NCBI GenBank assembly: GCA_963706315.1
Contig: CAVPMA010000005.1
Span: 248,001-312,000 of the forward strand
Source of the DNA: CALMEC01 sp963706315
Lineage (GTDB): Bacteria > Actinomycetota > Thermoleophilia > Miltoncostaeales > Miltoncostaeaceae
Direction of reading: 5' to 3'
Length of the DNA: 64,000 nucleotides
The notes beneath the pieces were generated by a model. That model was not told the origin of the DNA. It saw only the letters and a program-made list of their open reading frames with translations, and made no database searches. This document shows, in pieces, positions 32,469 to 40,315 of the stretch (its first letter is position 1; each line of letters opens with the position of its first letter). The position numbers and the translations under genes are program-made.

Positions 32469-33257
32469 TTAGATCCCGCTGCCGCCGTTCAGGCCGAGGA
32501 TACCGGCGATCTCCTCCTGCACCGTGGGAAGGCAGTCGCCGTCCTTGCTGCGCTGGCGCGGCTCCCTGCCCTCACGCAGGTCCGTGATGTCCTGCTCCAG
32601 TTCGGTGACGCGGCGCACGAGGCACGCCATCGCCTCGGCCACGGGGTCAGGCAGTCGCGTGTGCTCGAGCGTGGGATGGTGGAGCGTCTCCGGGTCCACG
32701 CGCTGGCCGTCGACGACGACGGCGCGCCCCGGGTTGCCGACGACGGTGGAGTTGGCCGGGACGTCCTTGATCACGATCGAGCCGGCACCGATCTTGGCGC
32801 CCTCGCCGATCTCCACCGAACCGAGGACGCTGGCGCCACTGCCGAGGATCACGCCGTCGCGCACGGTGGGATGGCGCTTGCCGGTCTCCTTGCCGGTCCC
32901 GCCGAGCGTCACGCCCTGGTAGATGGTGACGTCCTCGCCGATCTCGGTGGTCTCGCCGATCACGACGCCCATTCCGTGGTCGATGAAGAGCCCCGGGCCG
33001 ATCTGCGCGCCGGGATGGATCTCGATGCCGGTGATGCTCCGGGAGATCTGACTCACCCATCGCGCCGGGAGCCGGAGGCCCCGGCCATAGAGCGAATGCG
33101 CCAGGCGATGCATCCAGAGCGCGTGGACGCCGGGGTACGACGTCACGACCTCGAGCGTCGACCGAGCCGCCGGGTCGCGCTCGCGGGCGACGGCCACGTC
33201 GCGGCGGAATGTGGCCCCGGCCCGCTGCAGGATGTTGACGCCAGGAAGTCCTATCAC
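32469..33257 (-). CDS. cysE: Serine O-acetyltransferase
   Basis: Acetylates serine with acetyl-CoA, making the substrate of CysK. The 262 residues show the N-terminal helical region (ARERDPAARSTLEVVTSYPGVHALW) and left-handed beta-helix repeats (GIEIHPGAQIGPGLFIDHGMGVVIGE pattern, GVTLGGTG, KIGAGSIVIKDVP, VVGNPGR). Catalytic His and Asp are in FIDHGMG. The C-terminal ~60 residues after the beta-helix extend the usual length with charged residues. Start GTG 33257 places the family N-terminus correctly. Divergent from a GNAT gene. Confidence 0.92.
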   Translation of the reverse strand: MIGLPGVNILQRAGATFRRDVAVARERDPAARSTLEVVTSYPGVHALWMHRLAHSLYGRGLRLPARWVSQISRSITGIEIHPGAQIGPGLFIDHGMGVVIGETTEIGEDVTIYQGVTLGGTGKETGKRHPTVRDGVILGSGASVLGSVEIGEGAKIGAGSIVIKDVPANSTVVGNPGRAVVVDGQRVDPETLHHPTLEHTRLPDPVAEAMACLVRRVTELEQDITDLREGREPRQRSKDGDCLPTVQEEIAGILGLNGGSGI

Positions 33258-33306
33258 GCGGGTTAGTATTGCACCGCCCCATGGAATTGCGCCGAGCGGA
33301 GACACG

Positions 33307-33990
33307 TTGAGCAGCACCGGCCCCGTCACCGTCCCAGGCGCATCGTGTCGACCGGGACCGTCGCCGAGTGCCAAGGCAACGCGCCTGGACGGCCTCACGG
33401 CGGAGACACCCGCCGCCGTGGAGGCGCTCCTGGCGGCGGTCGGAGACGCGCCGTACGATTTCGCGTGCGCGCCGGACGACCCGCTGGCGGGCATCCTCAC
33501 CGCCGCCGGCTTCGAGCCGTACGCCAGGACCGTCGTCGTCGCGCGTCGGCTCGACGTCTTCCGCAAGGAGCCTGCGCCGCCGGGCATCACGATCTCGCCC
33601 TACAAGAACGAGTGGGCGGAGTCGTTCGCCGCCGCCCAGGAGGCCGCGATGGCGGACTTCTCGTTCTTCCGCGAGGTCGGTTCGCCGACGGGCTTCGAGA
33701 CCGCCGAGGGCTGGGGCGCGTTCTTCGCCGCCCGGCAGGGAGACACGATCGTCGGGTTCGCGCAGGCGGAGCTGCCGTCGGGGTGGATCAACTGGATTGG
33801 CGTGGTCCCCGGCGAGCGGCGAAAGGGCATCGGGAAAGCGCTGGTCGGCGAGGTCGCCGTGGCGGTGCGCGACGCGCTCGGCAGCCACCTGGTCGCCGAG
33901 GTCGACGACACGCCGGAGGCCCTCGCGTTCTGGGACAAGCAGGGCTTCACGCAGCGTACCCGCCAGGTGTCGCTCATCCGCAGAGCCTGA
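33307..33990 (+). CDS. GNAT N-acetyltransferase
   Basis: A 227-residue protein with a GNAT domain in its C-terminal half: GDTIVGFAQAELPS, NWIGVVPGERRKGIGKALVGEVA (acetyl-CoA loop), and EVDDTPEALAFWDKQGFTQRTRQV. The N-terminal half (LDGLTAETPAAVEALLAAV, AGFEPYARTVVVARRLD) looks like a partial second GNAT unit. Start TTG 33307 has GGAG five bases upstream. Divergent from cysE; substrate unknown. Confidence 0.85.
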   Translation: MSSTGPVTVPGASCRPGPSPSAKATRLDGLTAETPAAVEALLAAVGDAPYDFACAPDDPLAGILTAAGFEPYARTVVVARRLDVFRKEPAPPGITISPYKNEWAESFAAAQEAAMADFSFFREVGSPTGFETAEGWGAFFAARQGDTIVGFAQAELPSGWINWIGVVPGERRKGIGKALVGEVAVAVRDALGSHLVAEVDDTPEALAFWDKQGFTQRTRQVSLIRRA

Positions 33991-34053
33991 CGGGCGGGAG
34001 TCAAGTCGCGGACGGACCGCGCAGGCCGGTCAGAGCGAGCGGGGCCGGCCGGG

Positions 34054-34986
34054 CTACCCCTCGTCGAACAGGCCGGGAGTGCTGAGGTAGCGCTCGCCGG
34101 TGTCGCACAGGAAGGTCACGATGGTCTTCCCCGCGCTCTCGGGACGCCCCGCCACCTGGACCGCCGCCCACACGTTCGCGCCCGCCGAGATGCCGACCAG
34201 GATGCCGAGCTCGCGGGCCAGGCGGCGGGTCATGTCGAACGCCGCGTCCGCGGAACACGTGACGACCTCGTCGTATACGTCCGTGTTCAGCACCCCGGGG
34301 AGGAACCCGGCGCCGATGCCCTGAATGCGGTGGGGGCCCGGGCTGCCGCCGGAGAGGACGGGCGAGTCCGCCGGCTCGACGGCGACGCTGCGAAAGCCCG
34401 GACGTCGTTCGCGCAGGACCTCGCCGACGCCGGTGATGCTGCCGCCGGTGCCGACGCCCGCGACAAGCACGTCGACTTCCCCGCCCGTGTCGCGCCAGAT
34501 CTCGTCGGCCGTCGTGCGCCGGTGGATCTCGGGGTTCGCCGGGTTCTCGAACTGCTGCGGGATGAACGCCCCCGGTGTCTCGCCGGCGATCTCCTGGGCC
34601 TTGGCGATCGCTCCGCGCATGCCCTCGGCCCCTGGGGTGAGCACGAGCTCCGCCCCGTAGGCGCGCAGGAGGTTGCGCCGCTCGAGACTCATGGTCTCGG
34701 GCATCGTGAGGATGCACCGGTAGCCCTTCGCCGCGGCGACGAACGCCAGCGCGATACCGGTGTTCCCCGATGTCGGCTCGACGATCACGCTCGACCCCGG
34801 GGTGAGGCGGCCGTCGGCCTCCGCGGCCTCGATCATCGCCAGCCCGATGCGGTCCTTGACGCTGCCCGCAGGGTTGAACGACTCGAGCTTGCCGAGGATC
34901 CGGGCGCCCGTCCCCTCGTCGAGACGGCCCAGCCGCACGAGCGGCGTGCGTCCGACGAGATCCGTGATCGATTGCGCGATCGACAC
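34054..34986 (-). CDS. cysK: Cysteine synthase A (O-acetylserine sulfhydrylase)
   Basis: PLP enzyme making cysteine from O-acetylserine and sulfide. The PLP lysine lies in LESFNPAGSVKDR, the Asn loop is VEPTSGNTGIALAF, phosphate cup GVGTGGSITGVG, and GISAGANVWAA closes the site; 310 residues match the family. GTG 34986 is preferred over ATG 35004 because TAGGGT lies exactly eight bases upstream (34995-35000) and the protein then begins SIAQSITDLVGRTPLVRL. An Rrf2 regulator gene lies just upstream. Confidence 0.95.
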   Translation of the reverse strand: MSIAQSITDLVGRTPLVRLGRLDEGTGARILGKLESFNPAGSVKDRIGLAMIEAAEADGRLTPGSSVIVEPTSGNTGIALAFVAAAKGYRCILTMPETMSLERRNLLRAYGAELVLTPGAEGMRGAIAKAQEIAGETPGAFIPQQFENPANPEIHRRTTADEIWRDTGGEVDVLVAGVGTGGSITGVGEVLRERRPGFRSVAVEPADSPVLSGGSPGPHRIQGIGAGFLPGVLNTDVYDEVVTCSADAAFDMTRRLARELGILVGISAGANVWAAVQVAGRPESAGKTIVTFLCDTGERYLSTPGLFDEG

Positions 34987-35032
34987 CGGCGCGGACCCTA
35001 CCATCGGGCGCCGGAGCGATCCCTGGACCGCA

Positions 35033-35446
35033 CTAGATATGAAACATCAGGGCGCCGTCGTGCCGTGACTCGCGCTCCACCATGTCGGCGATCGACACCG
35101 CGTCGAGCGCCTCGGCGAGGCGGGTCTGAACGTCGTGCCACAGCTCATCGCCGGCGCTGACCACTCCGTCGGCCGACGGCCGCACGGGGCCGTCGACGCA
35201 CTCCACGACGTCGAGCACCGTGATCTCGCGCGGCTGGCGCTGGAACATGTACCCGCCCTTCACGCCGCGCTGGCTCCTCAGGAGCCCGGCCCGGCGGAGC
35301 GACGAGAACAGCTGCTCCAGCACGTGGAGGGGGATCCCGCGGCTCTCGGCGATCTCGAGGATGGGGATCGGTGACGGCTCGGCACGGCGGGCGAGCTCGG
35401 TGAGCGCGCTCACCGCCGAGCGGCTCCTGTCACTGACCGCGATCAC
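35033..35446 (-). CDS. Rrf2-family (CymR-like) transcriptional regulator
   Basis: A 137-residue winged-helix regulator. SRSAVSALTELARRAEPSPIPILEIAESRGIP-type N-terminus, the recognition helix HVLEQLFSSLRRAGLLRSQRG and GGYMFQRQPREITVLDVVE are family traits. It lacks the three-Cys cluster of IscR, so an iron-sulfur cluster is unlikely; CymR, which controls cysteine genes through CysK, is the better model. Start GTG 35446. It lies directly upstream of cysK with 46 bases between them. Confidence 0.9.
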   Translation of the reverse strand: MIAVSDRSRSAVSALTELARRAEPSPIPILEIAESRGIPLHVLEQLFSSLRRAGLLRSQRGVKGGYMFQRQPREITVLDVVECVDGPVRPSADGVVSAGDELWHDVQTRLAEALDAVSIADMVERESRHDGALMFHI

Positions 35447-35469
35447 GTCGCACCTGAATCCTCAGAAGT

Positions 35470-35500
35470 CCGGAGCATTTCCGGGAGTTTACCGGAGCAT
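35470..35500. promoter_or_regulatory. Direct repeats upstream of the Rrf2 gene
   Basis: CCGGAGCAT occurs at 35470-35478 and 35492-35500, 22 bases apart (two helical turns), just upstream of the Rrf2-cysK unit. TTCCGGGAGTTTA lies between them. This is a good candidate operator for autoregulation. The distal copy overlaps the stop codon of the preceding gene. Confidence 0.5.
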
Positions 35501-35946
35501 CACAGTTCTCTGAGCATGGCGGTGGTCGAGCCTTCGCGCACGACGACCGGGCGGTGCGGCTGCCCGTTCCTGTTCCGGTGTGCGTAGACGATCTCCACCG
35601 CGTCGATCCAGGCGTCCAGGTCGCCGACCATGAACTCGTACGCGCACTCCGCGGTGTGGATGATCATCCGCGGACGCTGGCCACCCGGGATCATGCCGTC
35701 GGGGCTCGCCGGGGACCGCTCCACCTCGATGATCTCGTCGAGCGGCATCTCACGCCGCTTCGCCCGGAGCACGGTGTCCAGCACGGTCGGAACGAACACG
35801 AGCCGATCGTCGGCGAGGTACAGGGTGCCGTGACGGCCCAGCCAGCCGTTCTGCAGATCGGCGCCGCCCTGCTTCCTGACAGTTTCGCCCGGGCGCGGAC
35901 GGGCGGCGCTCGGCCGCCGGGGGAGCCTACGATTCGCCGTGCCCAT
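35500..35946 (-). CDS. PH/GRAM-like domain protein, second of a pair
   Basis: A 148-residue cytoplasmic protein resembling a GRAM/PH barrel: NGWLGRHGTLYLADDRLVFVP, then MPLDEIIEVERSP, PGGQRPRMIIHTAECAYEFMV and a C-terminal helix DLDAWIDAVEIV. It is a paralogue of the next gene, sharing GWL-R-G-L-L-DD-L-F-P and PGG--PRM. Its start overlaps that gene's stop by 20 bases. No enzymatic residues are evident; lipid or protein binding is plausible. Confidence 0.7.
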   Translation of the reverse strand: MGTANRRLPRRPSAARPRPGETVRKQGGADLQNGWLGRHGTLYLADDRLVFVPTVLDTVLRAKRREMPLDEIIEVERSPASPDGMIPGGQRPRMIIHTAECAYEFMVGDLDAWIDAVEIVYAHRNRNGQPHRPVVVREGSTTAMLREL

Positions 35947-36373
35947 CGTCCATCCTCATTCGGGTCTCCCAGATGCGCCGCCGCTCGCCAACCGCCTCGA
36001 GCCAGTCGTCCAGGCCGACGGTGAACACGAACTCGAACGAGCGTTCACGCGTGGTGATGCGCATCCGCGGGGCCTTGCCTCCCGGGAGGAACTCCTCGGC
36101 GCCGGGCGGTTCGCGGACGACCGACTCGATCGCGTCGAAGTCGATGCGGTGCGGCTTGGCCAGCAGCATCCGCTCCATCGGCGACGGCGCGAAGGAGAGG
36201 TGATCGTCGTGGAGGCGCAGGAGGCCGCCCCGGGCGAGCCACCCCGAGTTGAGCGACGCGAGGGTGCGCCGGTAGACCCCGTCCTCGAGCTCCCGCGGTC
36301 CGTCGCGCGCGACGATGAACCGCGCGTCCCACCGGTCCGGGTCGTAGCCGTCATCGCGGTGGAGATCAGGCAT
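35927..36373 (-). CDS. PH/GRAM-like domain protein, first of a pair
   Basis: A 148-residue paralogue of the following gene, sharing length and motifs: NSGWLARGGLLRLHDDHLSFAP, IDFDAIESVVREP, PGGKAPRMRITTRERSFEFVF and GLDDWLEAV. Start ATG 36373 lies eight bases after TAGCCT (36382-36387), predicting a leaderless message. The pair arose by tandem duplication; function unknown. Confidence 0.7.
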   Translation of the reverse strand: MPDLHRDDGYDPDRWDARFIVARDGPRELEDGVYRRTLASLNSGWLARGGLLRLHDDHLSFAPSPMERMLLAKPHRIDFDAIESVVREPPGAEEFLPGGKAPRMRITTRERSFEFVFTVGLDDWLEAVGERRRIWETRMRMDDGHGES

Positions 36374-36470
36374 CCCGGTCGAGGCTATCAAGCCTGGCGC
36401 TCCGAGAGGGACGTCCGGTCCCGGCGCTAGCGTCCCGCATGATCGTCCCGACCCGCCCGACGGAGCATCG

Positions 36471-36899
36471 ATCATCGTCTACTCGGACTGGCTGAAGGAC
36501 TTCGAGCGTCGGCTGGCGCTCCACGACGACGGGGTCGCCGCGCTTGCCCGCGATCTTGCCCTTCGCACCAGCTGGACCGTCCGGGCCGAGGCACCCGGGT
36601 TCGCCCCTCCCGAACCCCGGGCCGGCCGGCCACCTGACGTGGCATGCGACCGCGGCGCCGAGACTCCGCCGGTCGTGTTCGAGGTGGAGCTGCCGGAGAC
36701 CCTCGTGCGACGGGAGACGGTGCAGCGGCTGGAGCGCCTGGTGGAGAGGGCGCTCGAAACCCGTGTCGTCGTGATCGCCGACGACGCGCACCAGGAGACG
36801 ATTCGGGAGACGAGCCGGCTGCTGCGTTGCGCGGGCCTTGCCATTCCGGTGGCGGCGATCGCGCCGCGATCGGAGACGCTCACCGGCGCCGACTGGTAA
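36471..36899 (+). CDS. Hypothetical protein with unclear start
   Basis: The frame ending at TAA 36897-36899 reads protein-like from about 36480 (DWLKDFERRLALHDDGVAAL, then a Pro-rich linker, then PPVVFEVELPETLVRRETVQ and RVVVIADDAHQETIRETSRLL). No ATG, GTG or TTG occurs in frame until GTG 36639. GGAG at 36462-36465 lies five bases before ATC 36471, and CTG 36489 is another candidate. The first part is strongly biased like a coding frame. Function unknown; a nucleic-acid or nucleotide fold is possible but not shown. Confidence 0.45.
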   Translation: MIVYSDWLKDFERRLALHDDGVAALARDLALRTSWTVRAEAPGFAPPEPRAGRPPDVACDRGAETPPVVFEVELPETLVRRETVQRLERLVERALETRVVVIADDAHQETIRETSRLLRCAGLAIPVAAIAPRSETLTGADW

Positions 36900-36973
36900 G
36901 CCGCGCAACTGTAAGACGTTCGTGAAGCCGTACACGATTCTCAAAGAACCTGCCTGTTCGGCGCGACCGCGGC

Positions 36974-38098
36974 GTGTCAGGGTCCTGCGCAGCGCATGGA
37001 TGCGCTGTCCCGCACCCAACTAACGAGCGTTGCCCGATTCGCGCACGTCTCAGACTGCTACTTGGCCTCGTCGCCGCGGCGACAGCCGCGGCGACAGCGT
37101 CCGCCTCGCCGATGATCGTCCTGTACGGCACGGCGGAGACCAACCGCAAGATCATCCGTCCGGGCGCGCCCGGTGCGCTCCCGGTCGACGGACGGCTGTT
37201 CATCCAGGAGCCCAACTGGGGGCACCTCTTCGCCGGTGAGGCCGACCGGGCATTCCGACTCGCGCGCGTGACCGACGACGAGCTGCAGGCGGCGGGCAAC
37301 GGACCTGCGATGGCGCGGGTGCTGCGAGGCGCCGTCGACCGGAACAACTGCTTCTACGACTCGGCTTGGTTCGGTTGCCGCAGCCGCCTCGTCTTCGTCG
37401 ACGAGATCGACCACCGCTTCGCGGAGCCCGCGCCGAACCTCAACACCCCCGCATGGCGAGGCCGCACGAGCCGCAGCCAGCCGAAGCCGAGGTTCCCGAA
37501 CTACGTGCCCACTCCGCTCCCCGGCCAACTCGGGTACGAGCTCGGGCGGGCCATGGAGATCCTCGCTGCATCACCGTTCCCGGGCGGGGGAACATACGCG
37601 CAGCGGGTGCATTTCTACGTCGCGCCCGGCGTCGTCTCGTCGCTCGGCGTGGGGCGCGGCAAGTACCAGAACCTCGGCCGAGACCGTCGGCCGCACTTCC
37701 GCTCGTACGAGGGCCTCCGCTCCGCGCTGCAGCGCGCAGGGGGCGTCTGGCTCGAGATGTACCACTTCAACCGGGCGACCCGCTCCCGGGCGCCGTTCAA
37801 TACCTACGAGTGGTCCGTGTACCCGTGGCGCTTCGCGCTCTACCTCACCGGGCCGGGTGCCGGCGCACCGGACCCGAGCGCACTCGGCCGGCTGCACTTC
37901 ATGATGACCCGCGGGGCGCCGAAGGCGAAGGGCGGAGCCCCCGCGATCTGCCGTCGCGGCGCCGGCCCGGCATGTCAGTTCACGCTGGCGGCGTCGGGGA
38001 AGAACCGCACGATCCTGGCGAACGGCGTGGGGCAGTACCGGATGGAGGGCGAGGAGGCCGCCTGGCGGTCCCACGTCAGGCGGATCTTCTTCCGGTGA
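36974..38098 (+). CDS. Secreted protein of unknown family, first of a tandem pair
   Basis: A secreted protein I do not recognise. From GTG 36974 it has 374 residues, but by comparison with its paralogue at 38207 the real start may be ATT 37037, giving IRARLRLLLGLVAAATAAA as the signal peptide. The mature part starts near SPMIVLYGTAETNRKI. Two Cys pairs (NNCFYDSAWFGC; about 12 residues apart near the C-terminus) suggest disulfides. Conserved with the paralogue are GGTYAQRVHFY, APGVV, GVGRGKYQNLGRDRRPHFRS, WLEMYHF and YEWSVYPWRFALYLT. A carbohydrate-active barrel is conceivable; no catalytic motif is certain. Confidence 0.7.
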   Translation: MSGSCAAHGCAVPHPTNERCPIRARLRLLLGLVAAATAAATASASPMIVLYGTAETNRKIIRPGAPGALPVDGRLFIQEPNWGHLFAGEADRAFRLARVTDDELQAAGNGPAMARVLRGAVDRNNCFYDSAWFGCRSRLVFVDEIDHRFAEPAPNLNTPAWRGRTSRSQPKPRFPNYVPTPLPGQLGYELGRAMEILAASPFPGGGTYAQRVHFYVAPGVVSSLGVGRGKYQNLGRDRRPHFRSYEGLRSALQRAGGVWLEMYHFNRATRSRAPFNTYEWSVYPWRFALYLTGPGAGAPDPSALGRLHFMMTRGAPKAKGGAPAICRRGAGPACQFTLAASGKNRTILANGVGQYRMEGEEAAWRSHVRRIFFR

Positions 38099-38206
38099 CG
38101 CACCGGTCCGCTCAAAGAATTCGGCGCCGCTGCCGATAACGATTTTGTAAGTTGGCGTGGCGCATGAGGCGCCGCGGGAATCGTACGAAAAGGACTTCGA
38201 CGACAA

Positions 38207-39286
38207 ATGCGCGCAGGACGCCGCATCATCTTGATCCTCCTGGCCGCCATGTCCCTGGCGGCGGCCACGGCCTCGGCCACGCCGATGGTGGTCCTCTACG
38301 CCAGTCAGGACACCAACCGGCAGATCGTCAAGCCGGGGACCGCCGGTGCCCTCCCGCTCGACGGACGCCTGTACGTTCAGGAGCCGAACGTCGGCCACCT
38401 GTTCGGCGGCGACGCCGACAGGCCCTACCGCCTGTCCGGCGTGAGCGGCTCCGCGCTTCTCGCGGCCGGGGACGCCGAGTCGATGGCCCGCCTGCTGCGC
38501 TCCAGGATCGACGCCGACGACTGCCATTTCGTGCCATGGGGGTACGCCGGGTGCCGGAGCCACCTCGTGTTCGTCGACGAGATCGACTACCGCTTCGCAG
38601 AGAAGGGCCCGAACCTGAACACGAAGGCCTGGGCCGGCCGCACGAGCCGCAACCAGCCGAGGCGGAAGTTCCCGAACTACATCCCGCGCCCGCGGCCCGG
38701 GCACGCGGGGTACGAGCTCGGCCACGCCATGCAGATCCTCGCGGCGACCCCGTACCCCGGCGGCGGTACCTACGCCCAGCGCGTCCACTTCTACATCGCG
38801 CCGGGAGTGGTCACCTCGATCGGGGTGGGCCGCGGCAAGTACCACAACCTCGGACGGGACAGGCGCCCGCACTTCCGCTCCCACGAGGGGCTCCGCTCGG
38901 CGCTTCAGCTCTCCGGCGGCATCTGGCTTGAGATGTACCACTTCGACACCAGGACCCGTGTGCGCTCGCCGTTCAACACCTACGAGTGGTCGGTGTACCC
39001 GTGGCGCTTCGCCCTCTACCTGACCGCGCCGGGCGCCGCTGCGCCGGATCCCGCGCTCATGGCGAAGATCCACTTCCACATGACCCGCGGGATGCCGAAG
39101 AACAAGGGCGGCGCTCCCGCCCAGTGCGCCAACCCGGCGACCCCCCAGGCCTGCCAGTTCGCGCTCGCGTCGAGCCCGAAGAATCAGGCGATCCTGGCGA
39201 ACGGGGTCGGCCAGTACAAGATGGAGGGCAACGAGGCGGAGTGGCGCTTCTACGTGAAGGCCCTGTTCTTCCCCGAGCTCCCCTGA
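38207..39286 (+). CDS. Secreted protein of unknown family, second of a tandem pair
   Basis: A 359-residue paralogue of the preceding gene. The signal peptide is RRIILILLAAMSLAAATASA, and the mature protein begins TPMVVLYASQDTNRQIVKPG. It shares the FVDEIDYRFAE block, GGTYAQRVHFYIAPGVV, GVGRGKYHNLGRDRRPHF, GGIWLEMYHFD, PFNTYEWSVYPWRFALYLT and ILANGVGQYKMEGNEAEWRF. Cys pairs occupy the same places. AAAGGA precedes ATG 38207. Secreted, probably disulfide-bonded, and rich in aromatic and Arg residues; function unknown. Confidence 0.78.
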   Translation: MRAGRRIILILLAAMSLAAATASATPMVVLYASQDTNRQIVKPGTAGALPLDGRLYVQEPNVGHLFGGDADRPYRLSGVSGSALLAAGDAESMARLLRSRIDADDCHFVPWGYAGCRSHLVFVDEIDYRFAEKGPNLNTKAWAGRTSRNQPRRKFPNYIPRPRPGHAGYELGHAMQILAATPYPGGGTYAQRVHFYIAPGVVTSIGVGRGKYHNLGRDRRPHFRSHEGLRSALQLSGGIWLEMYHFDTRTRVRSPFNTYEWSVYPWRFALYLTAPGAAAPDPALMAKIHFHMTRGMPKNKGGAPAQCANPATPQACQFALASSPKNQAILANGVGQYKMEGNEAEWRFYVKALFFPELP

Positions 39287-39327
39287 GGTCGGCCGGCGGC
39301 GACGCGCGGGTGCTCCGCGCGCCGCCG

Positions 39328-40245
39328 TCATGCACCGGCCGTCGTGCCGTGCGCCACGTCGGGCCCGAGCGGACCGACCCGCCTGAGTCCGTCGGCGACC
39401 CGGCGTGACGCGGCGGGCAGGTCGTCGAGGGCCGCGGAGATGAGCTCGAACCGCGCGTCGAGATTCGCGGCCGACAGGCCGGTGGCGCGCACGAGGCCCG
39501 CGGCCACGTACTGGGCGACGTAGGAGCGCGGGAGGAAGCCGGCGCCCTCGCCGGCCGCGACCGCCGCAAGCACGCCCAGCGAGCTTCCGACGTCCAGGGA
39601 CATCGACGGCCAGACGCCCGCCGCCTCGAGGGCGCGCTCGACGGTCGCGCGCACGGCCGAGCCCCGTGCCTGCCAGAGCACGGTCAGTCCCTCGACGATG
39701 CCGAGCTGCGCCCGCCGCTCGCGGGCGCGTGAGCGGATGAGCACGATGTCGTCGACGAGGATCGGACGTCGCGTGAGGTCGTCGGACGGAGGGTCGGGCG
39801 GGGCCACCGCCACGGCCAGGTCCGCGGCGCCGGCAAGCACGGTCTGAACGGCGGTCGTCGCATCGCAGGGGACCACGCGCACGTCGAGCACCGGCGGCTC
39901 GAGCGCGGCCGCCACGATCCACGGCATGACGAGCGGGATCGCCGCCTCAGAGATCGCGATCGTCGTGCGAAGCTCGGCCGCCGACGGCGCCTCCACCGCG
40001 TGACGGGCGCGCGTCAGCGCGCGCGACACGGCCCGTGCGTGCGGGAGCAGCGCCTCGCCCGCGTCGGTCAGCTCGATACCCCGCGCGCCCCGACGGTAGA
40101 GCTGGCGGCCGGCGAGCAGCTGCAGGTTGCGCAGCCGGCTCGACACGGCGGGCTGGGTGACGTTGAGCGCCCGGGCGGCGGCGGTGACCGATCCCTCCTC
40201 CACCACGGTGGCAAACACCTGAAGCTGATCCGCGCTGAACTCCAT
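39328..40245 (-). CDS. LysR-family transcriptional regulator
   Basis: A 305-residue LTTR. The HTH is LQVFATVVEEGSVTAAARAL and LNVTQPAVSSRLRNLQLLAG; the effector domain has a periplasmic-binding-like fold (TIAISEAAIPLVMPWI, GAGFLPRSYVAQYVAAG). ATG 40245 lies six bases after TAAGTT (40252-40257), suggesting a leaderless message; TTG 40248 is the alternative. It is divergent from the rhodanese-metallohydrolase and TauE genes and probably regulates them in response to a sulfur or small organic effector. Confidence 0.92.
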   Translation of the reverse strand: MEFSADQLQVFATVVEEGSVTAAARALNVTQPAVSSRLRNLQLLAGRQLYRRGARGIELTDAGEALLPHARAVSRALTRARHAVEAPSAAELRTTIAISEAAIPLVMPWIVAAALEPPVLDVRVVPCDATTAVQTVLAGAADLAVAVAPPDPPSDDLTRRPILVDDIVLIRSRARERRAQLGIVEGLTVLWQARGSAVRATVERALEAAGVWPSMSLDVGSSLGVLAAVAAGEGAGFLPRSYVAQYVAAGLVRATGLSAANLDARFELISAALDDLPAASRRVADGLRRVGPLGPDVAHGTTAGA

Positions 40246-40246
40246 C

Positions 40247-40286
40247 AATCCAACTTATCATTCACTGCCAGAAGACTGATTGGATT
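40247..40286. promoter_or_regulatory. LysR-type inverted repeat in the divergent promoter
   Basis: AATCCAA (40247-40253) and TTGGATT (40280-40286) form a perfect inverted repeat across the LysR/rhodanese divergent promoter region, flanking both -10 boxes (TAAGTT on the minus strand at 40252-40257, TACGGT on the plus strand at 40304-40309). The position fits an activator-repressor site. Confidence 0.55.
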
Positions 40287-40315
40287 ATTGTGCGTTGCGG
40301 GTCTACGGTTTGATC

